The notes beneath the pieces were generated by a model that did not search any database, had not been told where the DNA came from, and saw nothing but the letters and a program-made list of their open reading frames with translations. Source: Planococcus citri (Eukaryota > Arthropoda > Insecta > Hemiptera > Pseudococcidae). From it: 64,000 nt of DNA. The stretch spans positions 22,372,580-22,436,579 of the forward strand of contig NC_088678.1 of the NCBI RefSeq assembly GCF_950023065.1, in the 5' to 3' direction. This document shows positions 58,801-63,140 of the stretch, piece after piece; position 1 is the stretch's first letter; every line of letters begins with the position of its first letter. The position numbers were made by a program, and so were the translations under genes.

Positions 58801-59131
58801 GTCAGCAAACAAATTTTTATGTGTAAATTTCAATATCTATACCTTTACCTATTCTATAAGTACTATTTTGCAAGTTACCAATAACAATCTTGCCAGCAAC
58901 CAGATCACATCACCTGCTAAATTAAGAACCATTAGCTTTCACCCTATAATTTATAATAATATTTTAAATGTACAAATTTTCAGTAACACGAATAATCAAT
59001 CATTAATTTTTTATCGACTGATTTCTATTTCACTGACTGATTTTTCAGGTATGGAAGAATTTATGGTAGAGCAACCAAGTAGACCACCACCGCCATTACC
59101 TCCTCCGAGGTTTACCAGAAGCGCCGTGTGA
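10506..59131 (+). CDS. Glut1: Glut1-like class I facilitated glucose transporter (14 coding exons, alternative C-termini)
   Basis: Major facilitator superfamily sugar transporter of the plasma membrane, closest to the GLUT1-4 class. Exons 1-10 join in phase (10506-10838, 22760-22855, 34817-34977, 35067-35191, 35289-35459, 35552-35659, 35746-35933, 36028-36240, 37113-37316, 37406-37542). They then splice either to 37628-37657 plus 38614-38650 (600 residues) or to 47572-47681 plus 59049-59131 (642, or 652 with the micro-exon). Motifs seen: LQFGYNTGVINAP, NRFGRKGG, GRFIIGVNCG, VPMYISEISP, LRGGLGTVNQL, PESPRYLL, SQQLSGINA, DRTGRRTLHL, GPGSIPW, ELFSQGPRPAA, NWTSNF and VPETKNKTFEEI. QLSGIN in TM7 and GPGxIPW in TM10 are class I GLUT signatures. 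Odd points are the N-terminal coiled coil and proline-rich PDZ-type tail, described under their exons. Confidence 0.93.
10839..12110. other. Glut1 intron 1, first part: unique CpG-bearing DNA
   Basis: Non-repetitive sequence with many CpGs (TACG, CGTA, CGAG) and short chance ORFs, unlike the AT-rich repeats that follow. It may contain intronic regulatory elements. No exon or RNA gene was recognised. Confidence 0.4.
12111..15250. repeat. Degenerate dispersed repeats in Glut1 intron 1
   Basis: 12440-12780 holds degenerate TTTTTGCAATTTTGACCAAAA-like units, related in direct orientation to 17030-17250. 12880-13215 holds two roughly 165-bp tandem units sharing CACTTTTTTGA(C/T)CCTGGAG and TGAAAATTTGGACC. 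Conserved CTCCTGGCGCAGAA-type blocks are at about 12115 and 15147. The 185-codon minus ORF at 14289-14846 lies here and is not credible as a gene. Confidence 0.55.
15251..17865. other. Glut1 intron 1, middle: AT-rich DNA with simple repeats
   Basis: 15340-15990 is CpG-bearing and unique. 16995-17020 carries the inverted form of the TCTGCGCCAGGAGC block. 17030-17250 repeats the 12440 type. 17265-17600 is an irregular CACTACTTTTT-based simple repeat. No gene was seen. Confidence 0.45.
17868..20516. mobile_element. Foldback (long inverted repeat) DNA element, TA target site
   Basis: The left end GCCGGGGAGCCCG and the right end (C)GGGGTTCCCCGAC-type sequence are inverted copies flanked by TA at 17866-17867 and 20517-20518. 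The left arm (17868-18238 continuing at 19321) is the reverse complement of the right arm (to 20516). Shared blocks include the GCCGCCATT segment, AAGGGCTAGAAATGTTC and GACAGGTGATAAATG. The inner arms are built of GGAGGCTCCAG sub-repeats of roughly 300 bp. The left arm is interrupted by the solo LTR. No transposase is visible. Terminal TA suggests the Tc1/mariner group; that is inference. Confidence 0.82.
18239..19320 (+). mobile_element. Solo LTR (1082 bp) inserted in the foldback element
   Basis: The insertion begins TGTAATAGTGG and ends CCCCATTACA, so it has TG...CA ends with the short inverted repeat TGTAAT/ATTACA. It is flanked by a 4-bp duplication AATT (18235-18238 and 19321-19324). 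The empty site is readable, because the element's other arm continues uninterrupted here. Inside is TATAAAATAAAG at 18985-18996, which could serve as promoter with an overlapping AATAAA, and two perfect or near-perfect hairpins (18312-18335 and 18661-18710). No internal retroelement domain flanks it, so it is a solo LTR. Family is Ty3/gypsy or Bel/Pao-like by duplication size, unresolved. Confidence 0.85.
20519..22759. other. Glut1 intron 1, last part: unique CpG-bearing DNA
   Basis: 20519-20760 is degenerate repeat of the surrounding type. 20900-22400 is unique, CpG-bearing and pyrimidine-rich. A TATATAAAG is at 21066-21074, with a possible splice donor GCTCGCA/GTAAGG at 21344, which could be an internal promoter and non-coding first exon. 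No open frame leads in phase into exon 2. Confidence 0.35.
22760..22855 (+). CDS. Glut1: Glut1 exon 2: TM1
   Basis: A 96-nt exon, phase 0 to 0, preceded by TTTTTTTTTACAG and followed by GTAAGA. It reads GLTFFLSYTILASML, then GMLQFGYNTGVINAPKA. The last block is almost identical to the TM1 end of mammalian GLUT1 (SLQFGYNTGVINAPQ). Confidence 0.96.
22856..24929. repeat. Glut1 intron 2, first part with degenerate 250-350-bp tandem repeat
   Basis: 22856-23640 shows nothing recognisable. From about 23640 to 24900 a degenerate unit recurs at least four times. Blocks include CTCAATGAATTTCGATGTCA (23809 and 24331), CAGCCAAGTTT-like (23975, 24231 and about 24635), and ACCGAATCATT...GTCGAATTGTTTCGA-like (23892, 24138, about 24435 and about 24800). 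Every copy is rich in ATTTCGATTT. Confidence 0.6.
25527..26246. mobile_element. 720-bp TIR element carrying a tRNA-like sequence
   Basis: Left end ATATGTGCCCACGTCTAG and right end CTAGACGCGGGCACATAT are inverted copies, continuing into AAAGGGTACTAAGGGTAA on both sides. Both ends are flanked by AGTGT (25522-25526 and 26247-26251), a 5-bp duplication. Inside are the tRNA-like stretch at 25706-25787 and two direct copies of CATTCGAATTTT(C/G)A(T/C)GAAATTTTACAT. Confidence 0.78.
25706..25787 (+). other. tRNA-like sequence (decayed, within TIR element)
   Basis: An A-box-like TAGCGCTAGCCGC and a B-box-like GAGATCGAGTCCCG are spaced as in a tRNA, with an anticodon-like stem CCCGC/GCGAG around the loop TCACGGA. 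The T stem has mismatches, position 33 is C and the acceptor pairing is poor, so it is tRNA-derived rather than a working tRNA. The loop would read ACG (Arg) if real. Confidence 0.55.
26681..26760 (-). other. tRNA-Ser-like segment, left arm
   Basis: On the minus strand it reads an AAGCGGTGAAGTGGCCGAGT start and a GGTTTAATTCC B box, ending CCCAGGGCA. The A box TGGCCGAGTGG is that of class II (Ser/Leu) tRNAs. The acceptor stem does not pair, so it is tRNA-derived. Confidence 0.6.
26884..26962 (+). other. tRNA-Ser-like segment, right arm
   Basis: Begins GCAGCGA followed by TGGCCGAGTTGCTTAAG, resembling the 5' half of eukaryotic tRNA-Ser, with the B box GGTTCAATCC at 26941-26950. It is better preserved than the left copy, but the 3' end CCCAGGGCA cannot pair with the 5' end. 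A SINE-type tRNA-derived promoter is the likely identity. Confidence 0.62.
28096..30800. other. Glut1 intron 2, unique CpG-bearing DNA
   Basis: Non-repetitive, with CpG clusters around 28690-29560 and 29740-30660, and small chance ORFs. I see no splice-bounded exon, RNA gene or transposon. Possible intronic regulatory DNA. Confidence 0.4.
30801..32490. other. Glut1 intron 2, AT-rich DNA, nothing recognised
   Basis: AT-rich DNA with short random ORFs and one G run near 31836-31848. No repeat family, gene or RNA was identified. Confidence 0.4.
32491..34330 (+). repeat. Minisatellite: 29-bp array flanked by a CTGTCTGG-type array
   Basis: 32771-34012 is a tandem array of a 29-bp unit, CAGTGTCTGTCACAAACACT plus GGTTTTAAA, with roughly 40 copies and a common variant TGTTTCAAA. 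On both sides (32491-32770 and 34013-34330) lies a more degenerate array of about 30-bp units around GTCTGTCTGGCCTCTCAAGG and TCATTGAC. The 29-bp array appears to have expanded within the older one. ORFs through it are repeat-derived. Confidence 0.92.
34331..34816. other. End of Glut1 intron 2
   Basis: AT-rich, ending in a long T tract and ACAG acceptor for exon 3. No other feature was seen. Confidence 0.5.
34817..34977 (+). CDS. Glut1: Glut1 exon 3: extracellular loop 1 and TM2
   Basis: A 161-nt exon after a long T tract and ACAG. It reads NIETFIKEVYK, then TITGMYSFAVSIFAVGGMLGGFSGG, then MIANRFG with a split Arg. The segment corresponds to GLUT loop 1, which is usually glycosylated, and TM2. 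No obvious NxS/T sequon is seen in this loop, unlike human GLUT1. Confidence 0.95.
35067..35191 (+). CDS. Glut1: Glut1 exon 4: TM3-TM4
   Basis: A 125-nt exon completing NRFGRKGG, the cytoplasmic loop 2-3 motif of the superfamily, then LLLNNFLGIGGACLMGATKF and YEILFAGRFIIGVNCG. The last block matches GRFIIGVYCG of human GLUT1. Confidence 0.96.
35289..35459 (+). CDS. Glut1: Glut1 exon 5: TM4-TM5
   Basis: A 171-nt exon with LNTSLVPMYISEISPLNLRG, GGLGTVNQLAVTIG and GSDEGWPLLL. These match the GLUT1 blocks VPMYVGEVSPTALRG, GTLHQLGIVVG and DLWPLLL in order and spacing. Confidence 0.96.
35552..35659 (+). CDS. Glut1: Glut1 exon 6: TM6 and PESPR motif
   Basis: A 108-nt exon reading GLAVCPAILQLILLPVCPES, then PRYLLITKQWEEEARK. 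PESPRxLL after TM6 is the conserved MFS sugar-porter motif. It ends in phase 1 at a GTAATA donor. Confidence 0.95.
35746..35933 (+). CDS. Glut1: Glut1 exon 7: central cytoplasmic loop and start of TM7
   Basis: A 188-nt exon reading ALRRLRASNQIEEDVQEMQA through the charged central loop to ISMIELLCSPTLRYPLIIG and QLSQQLSGINA. QLSGIN in TM7 marks class I GLUTs and lies at the sugar-binding site in mammalian members. Confidence 0.96.
36028..36240 (+). CDS. Glut1: Glut1 exon 8: TM7-TM9
   Basis: A 213-nt phase 0 to 0 exon reading VLYYSTGLFQKAGLPEEIAK, two membrane spans, and MDRTGRRTLHLYGLGGM. The DRxGRRTL cytoplasmic loop is the second-half counterpart of NRFGRKGG and is diagnostic for sugar porters. 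Confidence 0.96.
36241..37112. repeat. Glut1 intron 8 with GATC-rich repeat and C-rich tract
   Basis: 36290-36540 is a small block of TCTGATC/GATCAGA-type degenerate repeat related to 40560-45880 and 62160-63140. 36724-36745 is four C runs (CCCCTCCCCCTTCCCCTTCC and more), a minus-strand G-quadruplex motif. Confidence 0.65.
37113..37316 (+). CDS. Glut1: Glut1 exon 9: TM9-TM11
   Basis: A 204-nt phase 0 to 0 exon reading EMIDWMSYLSVVSTLGFVVF, GPGSIPWMITAELFSQGPRP, and NWTSNFIVGIGFPTMD. Trp in GPGxIPW corresponds to the cytochalasin B/sugar-site Trp of human GLUT1 TM10. The exon is more GC-rich than its neighbours. Confidence 0.96.
37406..37542 (+). CDS. Glut1: Glut1 exon 10: TM12 and VPETK motif
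   Basis: A 137-nt exon reading AALGNYTFLPFSAFLAFFWI, then FTYQKVPETKNKTFEEI and AVFRHNG with a split Arg. VPETKxxTFEEI closes the conserved core of the family. It ends in phase 2, compatible with the acceptors at 37628 and 47572 (and, more doubtfully, 43036). Confidence 0.96.
37628..37657 (+). CDS. Glut1: Glut1 exon 11: 30-nt symmetric micro-exon
   Basis: Between TTGATTTATTACAG and GTAAGT lies an open 30-nt exon, phase 2 to 2, reading DSFRDTTPY plus a split Gly. Because it is a multiple of three with the same phase at both ends, it can be included or skipped without changing the frame of either tail. Ser and Thr residues make it a possible phosphorylation segment; that is inference. Confidence 0.68.
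37658..38613. other. Glut1 intron 11 with a short inverted repeat
   Basis: AT-rich intron. The block TGAAATTTGGCAACGTTG near 38034 recurs inverted near 38490-38513, suggesting a small TIR remnant of about 480 bp. Nothing else was seen. Confidence 0.45.
38614..38650 (+). CDS. Glut1: Glut1 exon 12: short alternative terminal exon
   Basis: After the acceptor TTTTTCATTTTTATAG the frame from exon 11 continues PNTLGMQRTPS and stops at TAA 38648-38650. With exons 1-11 this gives a 600-residue protein. A polyadenylation signal follows at 39113. The alternative is that this is intron, and the only 3' end is at 59131. Confidence 0.62.
38651..39135 (+). other. 3' UTR of the short Glut1 isoform with AATAAA
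   Basis: Downstream of the TAA the sequence carries an (ACCT)n/(ATCT)n microsatellite (38690-38750) and AATAAA at 39113-39118. This is the first well-formed polyadenylation signal seen after the stop, so it is the likely end of the short transcript. Confidence 0.5.
39136..40560. other. Intronic AT-rich DNA, nothing recognised
   Basis: Long T runs, (TACC)n fragments and small random ORFs downstream of the short-isoform polyadenylation signal. No exon or element was identified. Confidence 0.4.
40561..42130. repeat. GATC-rich degenerate satellite block
   Basis: Dominated by variants of TCTGATCTGATCAGATC with interspersed AATCTGATTGAATCGG and TTTAATCAGG. A larger unit of about 160-170 bp is visible as a near-identical pair at roughly 40640-40760 and 40800-40930 (both with TCAGGGGAATGTCTCGATCT). 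No coding potential. Confidence 0.8.
42131..44200. other. Intronic DNA between GATC blocks
   Basis: Unique AT-rich DNA. It includes a doubtful alternative terminal exon at 43036-43138 (see findings) and a short ORF 43933-44127 without recognisable homology. GGCAACACTG-type motifs occur near 42335 and 42628. Confidence 0.4.
44201..45880. repeat. GATC-rich satellite block with 22-bp tandem array
   Basis: The same TCTGATC/GATCAGA family as 40561-42130. From about 44711 to 45270 it becomes a regular 22-bp tandem array (AGAGTTCTGATTAGATCAGA and variants with ACATCAAAT), shifting to CAGTAGTCTGATTACATCAG and then to 27-28-bp units with GTGGTCTGAGTACATCAGAT to about 45400. Confidence 0.88.
45881..47571. 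other. Intronic DNA before Glut1 exon 13
   Basis: AT-rich, largely unique. The GGTGTCC/ACACCCTGTAT-like motifs near 44058 and 45960 resemble transposon ends but no pair could be closed. No gene was seen. Confidence 0.4.
47572..47681 (+). CDS. Glut1: Glut1 exon 13: proline-rich cytoplasmic tail, first part
   Basis: A 110-nt exon between AATGATTTCAG and GTAAGT, phase 2 in and phase 1 out, so it accepts exon 10 or 11. It reads SMLNCVNALEQRIPPPPPPT, then ERASLMVSEEKPIPDT. Six consecutive prolines could bind SH3, WW, EVH1 or profilin partners. No membrane segment is present. Confidence 0.82.
47682..48355. other. Start of Glut1 intron 13
   Basis: AT-rich intron sequence with no recognised element up to the LINE fragment. 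Confidence 0.4.
48356..49020 (-). pseudogene. LINE 3' fragment (C-terminal RT region) with (GAT)n tail
   Basis: On the minus strand the frames read GASYLMKE and MLTRPMLLYGSETWMM, then KSRVTAAEMRFMQAMDG, then WAEWLTGSKFNND, with frameshifts between. LLYGSETW and xxAAEMRFMR are characteristic of the RT C-terminus of RTE-type LINEs. The minus-strand 3' end runs into a (GAT)n tail at 48370-48390, typical of such elements. It is the same class as the fragments at 24930-28095 and 53227-53570. Confidence 0.85.
49541..50119. mobile_element. hAT-like MITE with perfect 8-bp target duplication
   Basis: Terminal repeats CAGGGTTGCGGAACGATA and its inverted copy, flanked by CTTTTTGG on both sides (49533-49540 and 50120-50127). 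An 8-bp duplication and CAGGG start are the hallmarks of hAT transposons. The interior (579 bp in all) is a degenerate AAAACCGATACC/AAACCAATACCG simple-repeat mixture without coding potential. Confidence 0.92.
50138..50810. mobile_element. MITE-like element rich in GGAACCA repeats
   Basis: Ends CAGGTTGAAAACTGTTT and AAACGGTTTTCAACCCTG are inverted copies with a few mismatches. The interior is a degenerate GAACCATT/ACCACCAGAACC repeat. The start resembles the CAGGG of the neighbouring hAT-like MITE. I could not find a matching target duplication, so the class is uncertain. Confidence 0.65.
50815..50940. repeat. 126-bp hairpin
   Basis: The arms TGATCATGCACCAAACATGA... and ...TCATGTTTAGCGCATGAGCA fold back almost fully, including GAGAGAGA paired with TCTCTCTC, around a loop near 50875-50885. 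A few bases bulge. It may be a tiny foldback element or a transcribed hairpin in the Glut1 intron. Confidence 0.8.
51590..52300 (+). repeat. Intronic direct duplication (184-bp unit, two copies)
   Basis: 51939-52122 and 52123-52290 are similar throughout: CACAAATTGCTAAAAGAC, ACAATACTGTGTTTCATC and AAATGAAAATATAATT recur at a fixed 184-bp offset. The upstream 51590-51938 shows nothing recognisable. Confidence 0.85.
52301..52836. other. Intronic DNA, nothing recognised
   Basis: AT-rich, with small chance ORFs. No gene, RNA or clear repeat boundary. Confidence 0.4.
52837..53226. mobile_element. 390-bp MITE with about 40-bp terminal inverted repeats
   Basis: ATATGAAGAGTGATATTCC and AAAACTCGCTTTGTCCATTT at 52837-52876 are repeated inverted at 53187-53226. 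A third partial inverted copy (AAATGGACAAAGCGCGTTTT) sits at about 53032. It abuts the LINE RT fragment on its right. The exact duplication is ambiguous because the ends are TA-rich. Confidence 0.82.
53227..53570 (-). pseudogene. LINE reverse transcriptase fragment
   Basis: The minus-strand frame reads GCPMSCSLFNI, then NDTHVNTLLFADDQMVFADN, then YGMRISSSKTKVMAF. QGCPxSxxLFNI, the catalytic FADD and the following DxxxLQ and SKTKVM blocks are conserved RT palm motifs of LINEs of the RTE/Jockey type. The fragment is truncated at both ends. Probably the same family as 48356-49020. Confidence 0.9.
53571..55514. other. Intronic DNA with degenerate simple repeat at its end
   Basis: 53571-54930 is mainly unique, CpG-bearing around 53990-54720. 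54940-55510 is a degenerate array around TTTTTGCCAAAAATTGTCAA related to 12440-12780. No gene was seen. Confidence 0.45.
56183..57000. mobile_element. TTAA-flanked (piggyBac-type) MITE nested in the Tc1-like element
   Basis: Ends CCTGCCGTGGGTGACATGG and (inverted) CCTGCCATGGGTGACATAG differ at two positions and are flanked by TTAA (56179-56182 and 57001-57004). TTAA duplications are characteristic of piggyBac and Kolobok elements. No transposase is present. It carries a foldback element. Confidence 0.85.
56261..56701. mobile_element. 441-bp foldback palindrome nested in the TTAA element
   Basis: Begins ACCTACAAGCCCCTCTATCT and ends with its inverted copy. The arms of about 205-215 bp match almost throughout (AACTTGTAGAA, GAAAATTGCAATTTTTGGGA and TTTTGAAACAGATCAATTT blocks) around a centre near 56480. 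No open frame. Confidence 0.88.
57236..57475. mobile_element. 240-bp TIR element in the I-clade LINE
   Basis: CAGGCCCAGACCCA at the left and TGGGTCTGGCCCTG at the right are inverted with one mismatch, and they interrupt the LINE between RNase H and its C-terminal region. The CAGG start hints at hAT but no 8-bp duplication is readable. Confidence 0.65.
58391..59048. other. End of Glut1 intron 13
   Basis: AT-rich unique sequence ending in a pyrimidine tract and CAG acceptor. The open frame from 58799 to 59131 is partly intronic; only its end from 59049 is coding. Confidence 0.5.
59049..59131 (+). CDS. Glut1: Glut1 exon 14: proline-rich tail ending in a class I PDZ ligand
   Basis: An 83-nt terminal exon after TTTTTCAG, reading CMEEFMVEQPSRPPPPLPPP, then RFTRSAV and TGA at 59129-59131. 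The C-terminus S-A-V fits the class I PDZ consensus S/T-x-hydrophobic. Human GLUT1 also ends in an S-x-V tail (DSQV), which is known to bind the PDZ protein GIPC. RPPPPLP resembles SH3 ligands. The frame from exon 13 is continuous. Confidence 0.85.
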
Positions 59132-59640
59132 TAAAGTGCGACCTTTATTGTTCAACATTCCAATTTATTCCCGATTTTTTGACGGGAGTATTTTTTTGTT
59201 TTTTATTTTCAATATTTCACGGCCTACGACTGTAGAATTGTAAATACGAGTATTATTACTTACTTACCTACGAATATTTCATCAAGTTTGTATCTACGTG
59301 TATCTTCGGTGTTATTGTACCACGTAAACGACTGACGAGTCTGAAAAGAATTTACCAGTATTTTAAAAAAACGATTTTTAGTATTAAGGTACGTAAAATA
59401 ATCTTCTCGCCAGAAGATGTAAGTACTTTTATCTCAATTTATTGAGAATCATATAATGCTGAAACATGGCGGATTTGTATTTTTTTTTTTTTATATTCGC
59501 ATAGCCTACCTATGTATGTTTTCCATTTATACCTACTTATAAATCGTTATTCGCGATGTTTGACGAGAATAATGTAGTTGTACAGAATCAGGATGTAGTG
59601 ATTGTAAATAAAATTATACAATTAGGGAAACTGTGCATAA
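59132..59640 (+). other. 3' UTR of the long Glut1 isoform with AATAAA
   Basis: Non-repetitive 3' UTR following the TGA, with AATAAA at 59607-59612, the likely polyadenylation signal. Between 59640 and 59898 I see only unique AT-rich intergenic DNA. Confidence 0.6.
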
Positions 59641-59900
59641 TGCCGATGTTACAGCATTGATGAAGTATTTAGTGAATTGTTTCCGTCGTCGAGGAAATGA
59701 ACATTTAATAAGCGAATTTTAAAGTCGTTTCTGTTTCACGAATATGTCAATTCACATTATTCGAATTTATGTTTACACTTTGAATGTTGGAAAATTGGAG
59801 ACATTGGAGTATTTTTCGTGCATGATGCTGAAATTCCAATGTCAAAATTGATCGTTTTTAATAACTGAAAATCCCGTGATTGGTTACCTACCTTTTTATA

Positions 59901-62001
59901 CAGTATGACACAAGAGTAGTGCTCGGTGGTTTTTATTTTCAAGTGGAAAGAGCTAGTGAGATGAATGAAGCAGCGTTTAGTAGGAAAAAATAAGGGCTTT
60001 CAAAAGCGACCTTGAAAATTGCAGGCCCATGCACAGAGTGTCCACAAATTGGAAAACTGGTTTGGTCAAAAAATAGAAACTGGTTTTCATTGGCGCAATG
60101 TATTCTACACACTAAGGCGACAAAAACGTGATATGAATTTTTTGAAACCGGTTCATTAATTTGCATCCAGTTGACAAAAAATGCCCAAAAATTGGAGATA
60201 GAGAAAAAAGCTTGAAACAAAGTTGTAGGGCGTGAAAAATTACACAATTCTGTCTAATCATATTTTGAAACCGGTTCATTGGTTTGCATTTAACAACCAG
60301 TTTTTCACAATCACCTAAAAATTGGAGATAGAGAAAAAAACTTGCAACAAAAGTTGTAGGGCGTGAAAAATTACACAATTCTGTTCAATCACATTTTGAA
60401 ACCAGTTCATTGGTTCGCATTTAGCAACCAGTTTTTGACAATCATCTGAAAATTGACGATGGAGAAAAAAGTTTGAACAAAGCTTTAGAAAATGAAAAAT
60501 TGAACCATTTTTGCTGATAGGATTTTGAAAATGGCCAAAAAAGTTTAATTTTGGTTGATAAATGCGAACCAGTGAACTGGTTTCAGAATGTGATTACACA
60601 GAATTCTGTTATCTGATAAGTAGAAAAATCAATCAATCAATCAATCAATATCCTTTATTAACGGAATTATTACATAAGAATTACAGATTAGTTGACTAAA
60701 ATAAACTTAACAGTTTACTCCAACTCCGCTATACCCGAAATTGGGCGAAGGATTCTTGCAAACGTGCCCACTCCTGTCTTACTAAAGTAAGTCTCCCGTA
60801 CATTTTGTGCCCCAAAAAACTACCAAAATCATCCTCCCATCTCACCTTCTGTCTCCCCACTCTTCTTGTTCACACTCCACCACCTTTGTTTCGAGCTTTT
60901 TTGTCTATCTTCAATTATTTTCAGGCGATTTTCAAAAACTGGTTGCTAAATTCAAACCAATGAACCGGTTTCAAAATGCAACCCAAGGAACCGGTTTCAA
61001 AATACCAACCAGTGAACTGGTTTCAAAATGCAAAACAATGAACCTATTTCAAAATGCATCCCAAGGAACCGGTTTCAAAATGCCAATTAGTGAACTGGTT
61101 GCTAGATGCGAACCAACGAACCGGTTTCAAAATGTGATTGAACAGAATCGTGTAATTTTTCACACCCCACAACTTTTGCTCCAAGCTTTTTTCTTGATCT
61201 CCAATTTTCAGGTAATTTTTGATAACTGGTTGCAAATTAATGAACTGGTTTCACAATCTGACCAGCAAAATTGGTTCAATTTTTCACGCTCTACAACTTT
61301 TGTTTCAAGCTTTTTTCTCTATCTCCAAGTTTTAGGTGATTGTCAAAAACCGGTTGCTAAATGCAAACCAATGAACCGGTTTCAAAATGTGATTCGACAG
61401 GTAATTTTTAACGCTCTACAACTTTTCTTCCAGACATTTTTCTCTATCTCCAATTTTTAGGTAATTTTTGATAACTCGTTGCAAATTCAAATTACCGAAC
61501 TGGTTTCAAAATCCGATCCGCGAAAATAGTTCAATTTTTCACGCTTTACAACTATTGTTTCAAGCTTTTTTCTCTATCTTCAATTTTTTAGATGATTACC
61601 AAAAACTGGTTGCTGAGTGCGAACCAATGAACCGGTTTCAAAATGTGATTAGACAGAATTGTGTAATTTTTCATAGTCTACAACTTTTGTTCCAAGCTTT
61701 TTTCTCTATCTGAAATTTTTGGGCATTTTTTGTCAACTGGTTGCAAATCAATGAACCGGTTTCAAAAAATTCATGTCACGTTTTTGTCGCCTTAGTGTGT
61801 AGAATACATTGTGCCAATCAGAACCAGTTTCAATTTTTTGACCAAACCGGTTTTTCAATTTGTGGACACCCTGTGCATGGGCCTGAAATTTTCGAGGTCG
61901 CTTTTGAAAGCCCTTATTTTTTCCTACTCAACGCCGCTTCATTCGTCTCGCTAGCTCACTTAGAAATAAGTGCCACCGAGCACTGCTTTTGTGTCATACT
62001 G
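59901..62001. mobile_element. 2.1-kb foldback element with internal satellite-like repeats
   Basis: Ends CAGTATGACACAA and TTGTGTCATACTG are inverted copies flanked by TA (59899-59900 and 62002-62003). The inversion continues inward through GTGCTCGGTGG, TAAGGGCTTTCAAAAGCGAC, GCCCATGCACAG and TTCTACACACTAAGGCGACA. The inner parts are tandem units of about 130-200 bp with GAACCGGTTTCAAAATGTGA, CACGCTCTACAACTTTTG and TTTTTTCTCTATCTCCAA. A separate fragment (60625-60800), apparently a LINE 3' end with a (TTGA)n tail on the minus strand, sits near the centre. The 217-codon ORF inside is repeat-derived. Confidence 0.85.
60625..60800 (-). mobile_element. Probable LINE 3' end with (TTGA)n tail
   Basis: On the plus strand an AATCAATCAATCAATCAATA run is followed by TCCTTTATTAACGG and unique sequence that does not belong to the satellite-like units on either side. 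On the minus strand this is a 3' UTR ending in (TTGA)n, as in several LINE clades. Coding sequence is not present, so the clade is unknown. Confidence 0.5.
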
Positions 62002-62159
62002 TATACCATGTGTTCCATTACAATTGCAGAATAATTTGCCTAGCAATTACAGCAACCCATAACACACAAATGTGATTTGATTTGCCAACCCCACAAGTCA
62101 AAGGGGCAAAATTATGTTGTATGATGTATTCAGTGATAATTTTTTAAATATGCGTTACT

Positions 62160-63045
62160 TATTCTGAGCAGATCATCTGATCAATACCTTGATCTGACCA
62201 GATCTGATTGAACCTGGTCAGATTTAATTGGATCCTGGGTCACCCGTCAGTCAAAAGTTCTAGTCACAATTACAAATTTGAAAAAGAAATCTTCTATTCA
62301 TCTAATTGTATTGGATTTAAGACAGTTACAGTTTCAATTGAGGTGATTCAAACAGATCTGAACTGTTTTTTTTTGTGGATCCAGTTGGATCTAAAACTTT
62401 TTTCTCTGAGGGATCTGATGTACTTAGACTGAAAAATGGCACAATCACGATCTGATCAGAAGAATTGAATTTAAGTAATTATTGTGATGGAGTTTGATCC
62501 CATTGGATCCGAATCCGGCTCAATTAGATCTTATTAGATGTATTATTTTGATCCAACTGGATAAATAATCCCCAAAAACTAGAATTAATTAAATCAGAAA
62601 CTCTTTCCTGAGAGATTTGATTTGGCTCAAAAAATGGCATGATTTAACCAGACTTGAATTCAATTGAAAGTACCTACATAGATCCAGTCTGATATCATTG
62701 GATTCAAATCTGGACTAATGGGGTCTTATTTGATGTGTTTCAATCCAATTGAATGAATATTTTTCGAAAACCTAGATTAATTTGGGTGGGTTTAATTGGA
62801 ATCTAAACCGTCTCTTGGGTTCCAAGAGATCCGATTTGGTCCAAAAATGGAAGGATTTAATCAGACTTAGATTTAATTAAGTACCTACATGTAGATTCAA
62901 ATTGATCCTATTGGATTATAATGTGGTCTGATTTGATCTCATTAAACATATTTTGTCCAATTGGATAAACTTTTTTCAAAAGCTTGGAATAGTTTGTACC
63001 GAATTTGAACGAAAACTTTTTCCCATAAAGAACTGATTTGGTTCC

Positions 63046-63077
<32 letters not shown>

Positions 63078-63140
63078 TGATTTATTTAGATCTGCTGGAT
63101 TTAATTAGGTATAGATGTTTATCCCACCTGATCTGATCAC
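62160..63140. repeat. GATC-rich degenerate repeat downstream of Glut1
   Basis: The same family as 40561-45880 but more decayed: TCTGATCAGATC variants with GGATCC, TTTAATTGGA and AAGTACCTACAT blocks, in units of about 200 bp (GAGAGATTTGATTTGG, then CCAAAAAATGG). A 29-base A run is near 63044-63071. Confidence 0.65.

Noticed and set aside
58799..59131. The full 110-codon ORF as a separate gene
   Set aside because: Only 59049-59131 is coding, as Glut1 exon 14; the upstream part is intron ending in a pyrimidine tract and CAG.
60807..61460. A 217-codon plus-strand ORF, the longest in the window
   Set aside because: It runs through tandem units of a foldback element; its protein is a periodic repetition (PMNRFQN, FQNV, FFSISNF) with no domain. 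Open because the unit length keeps phase.
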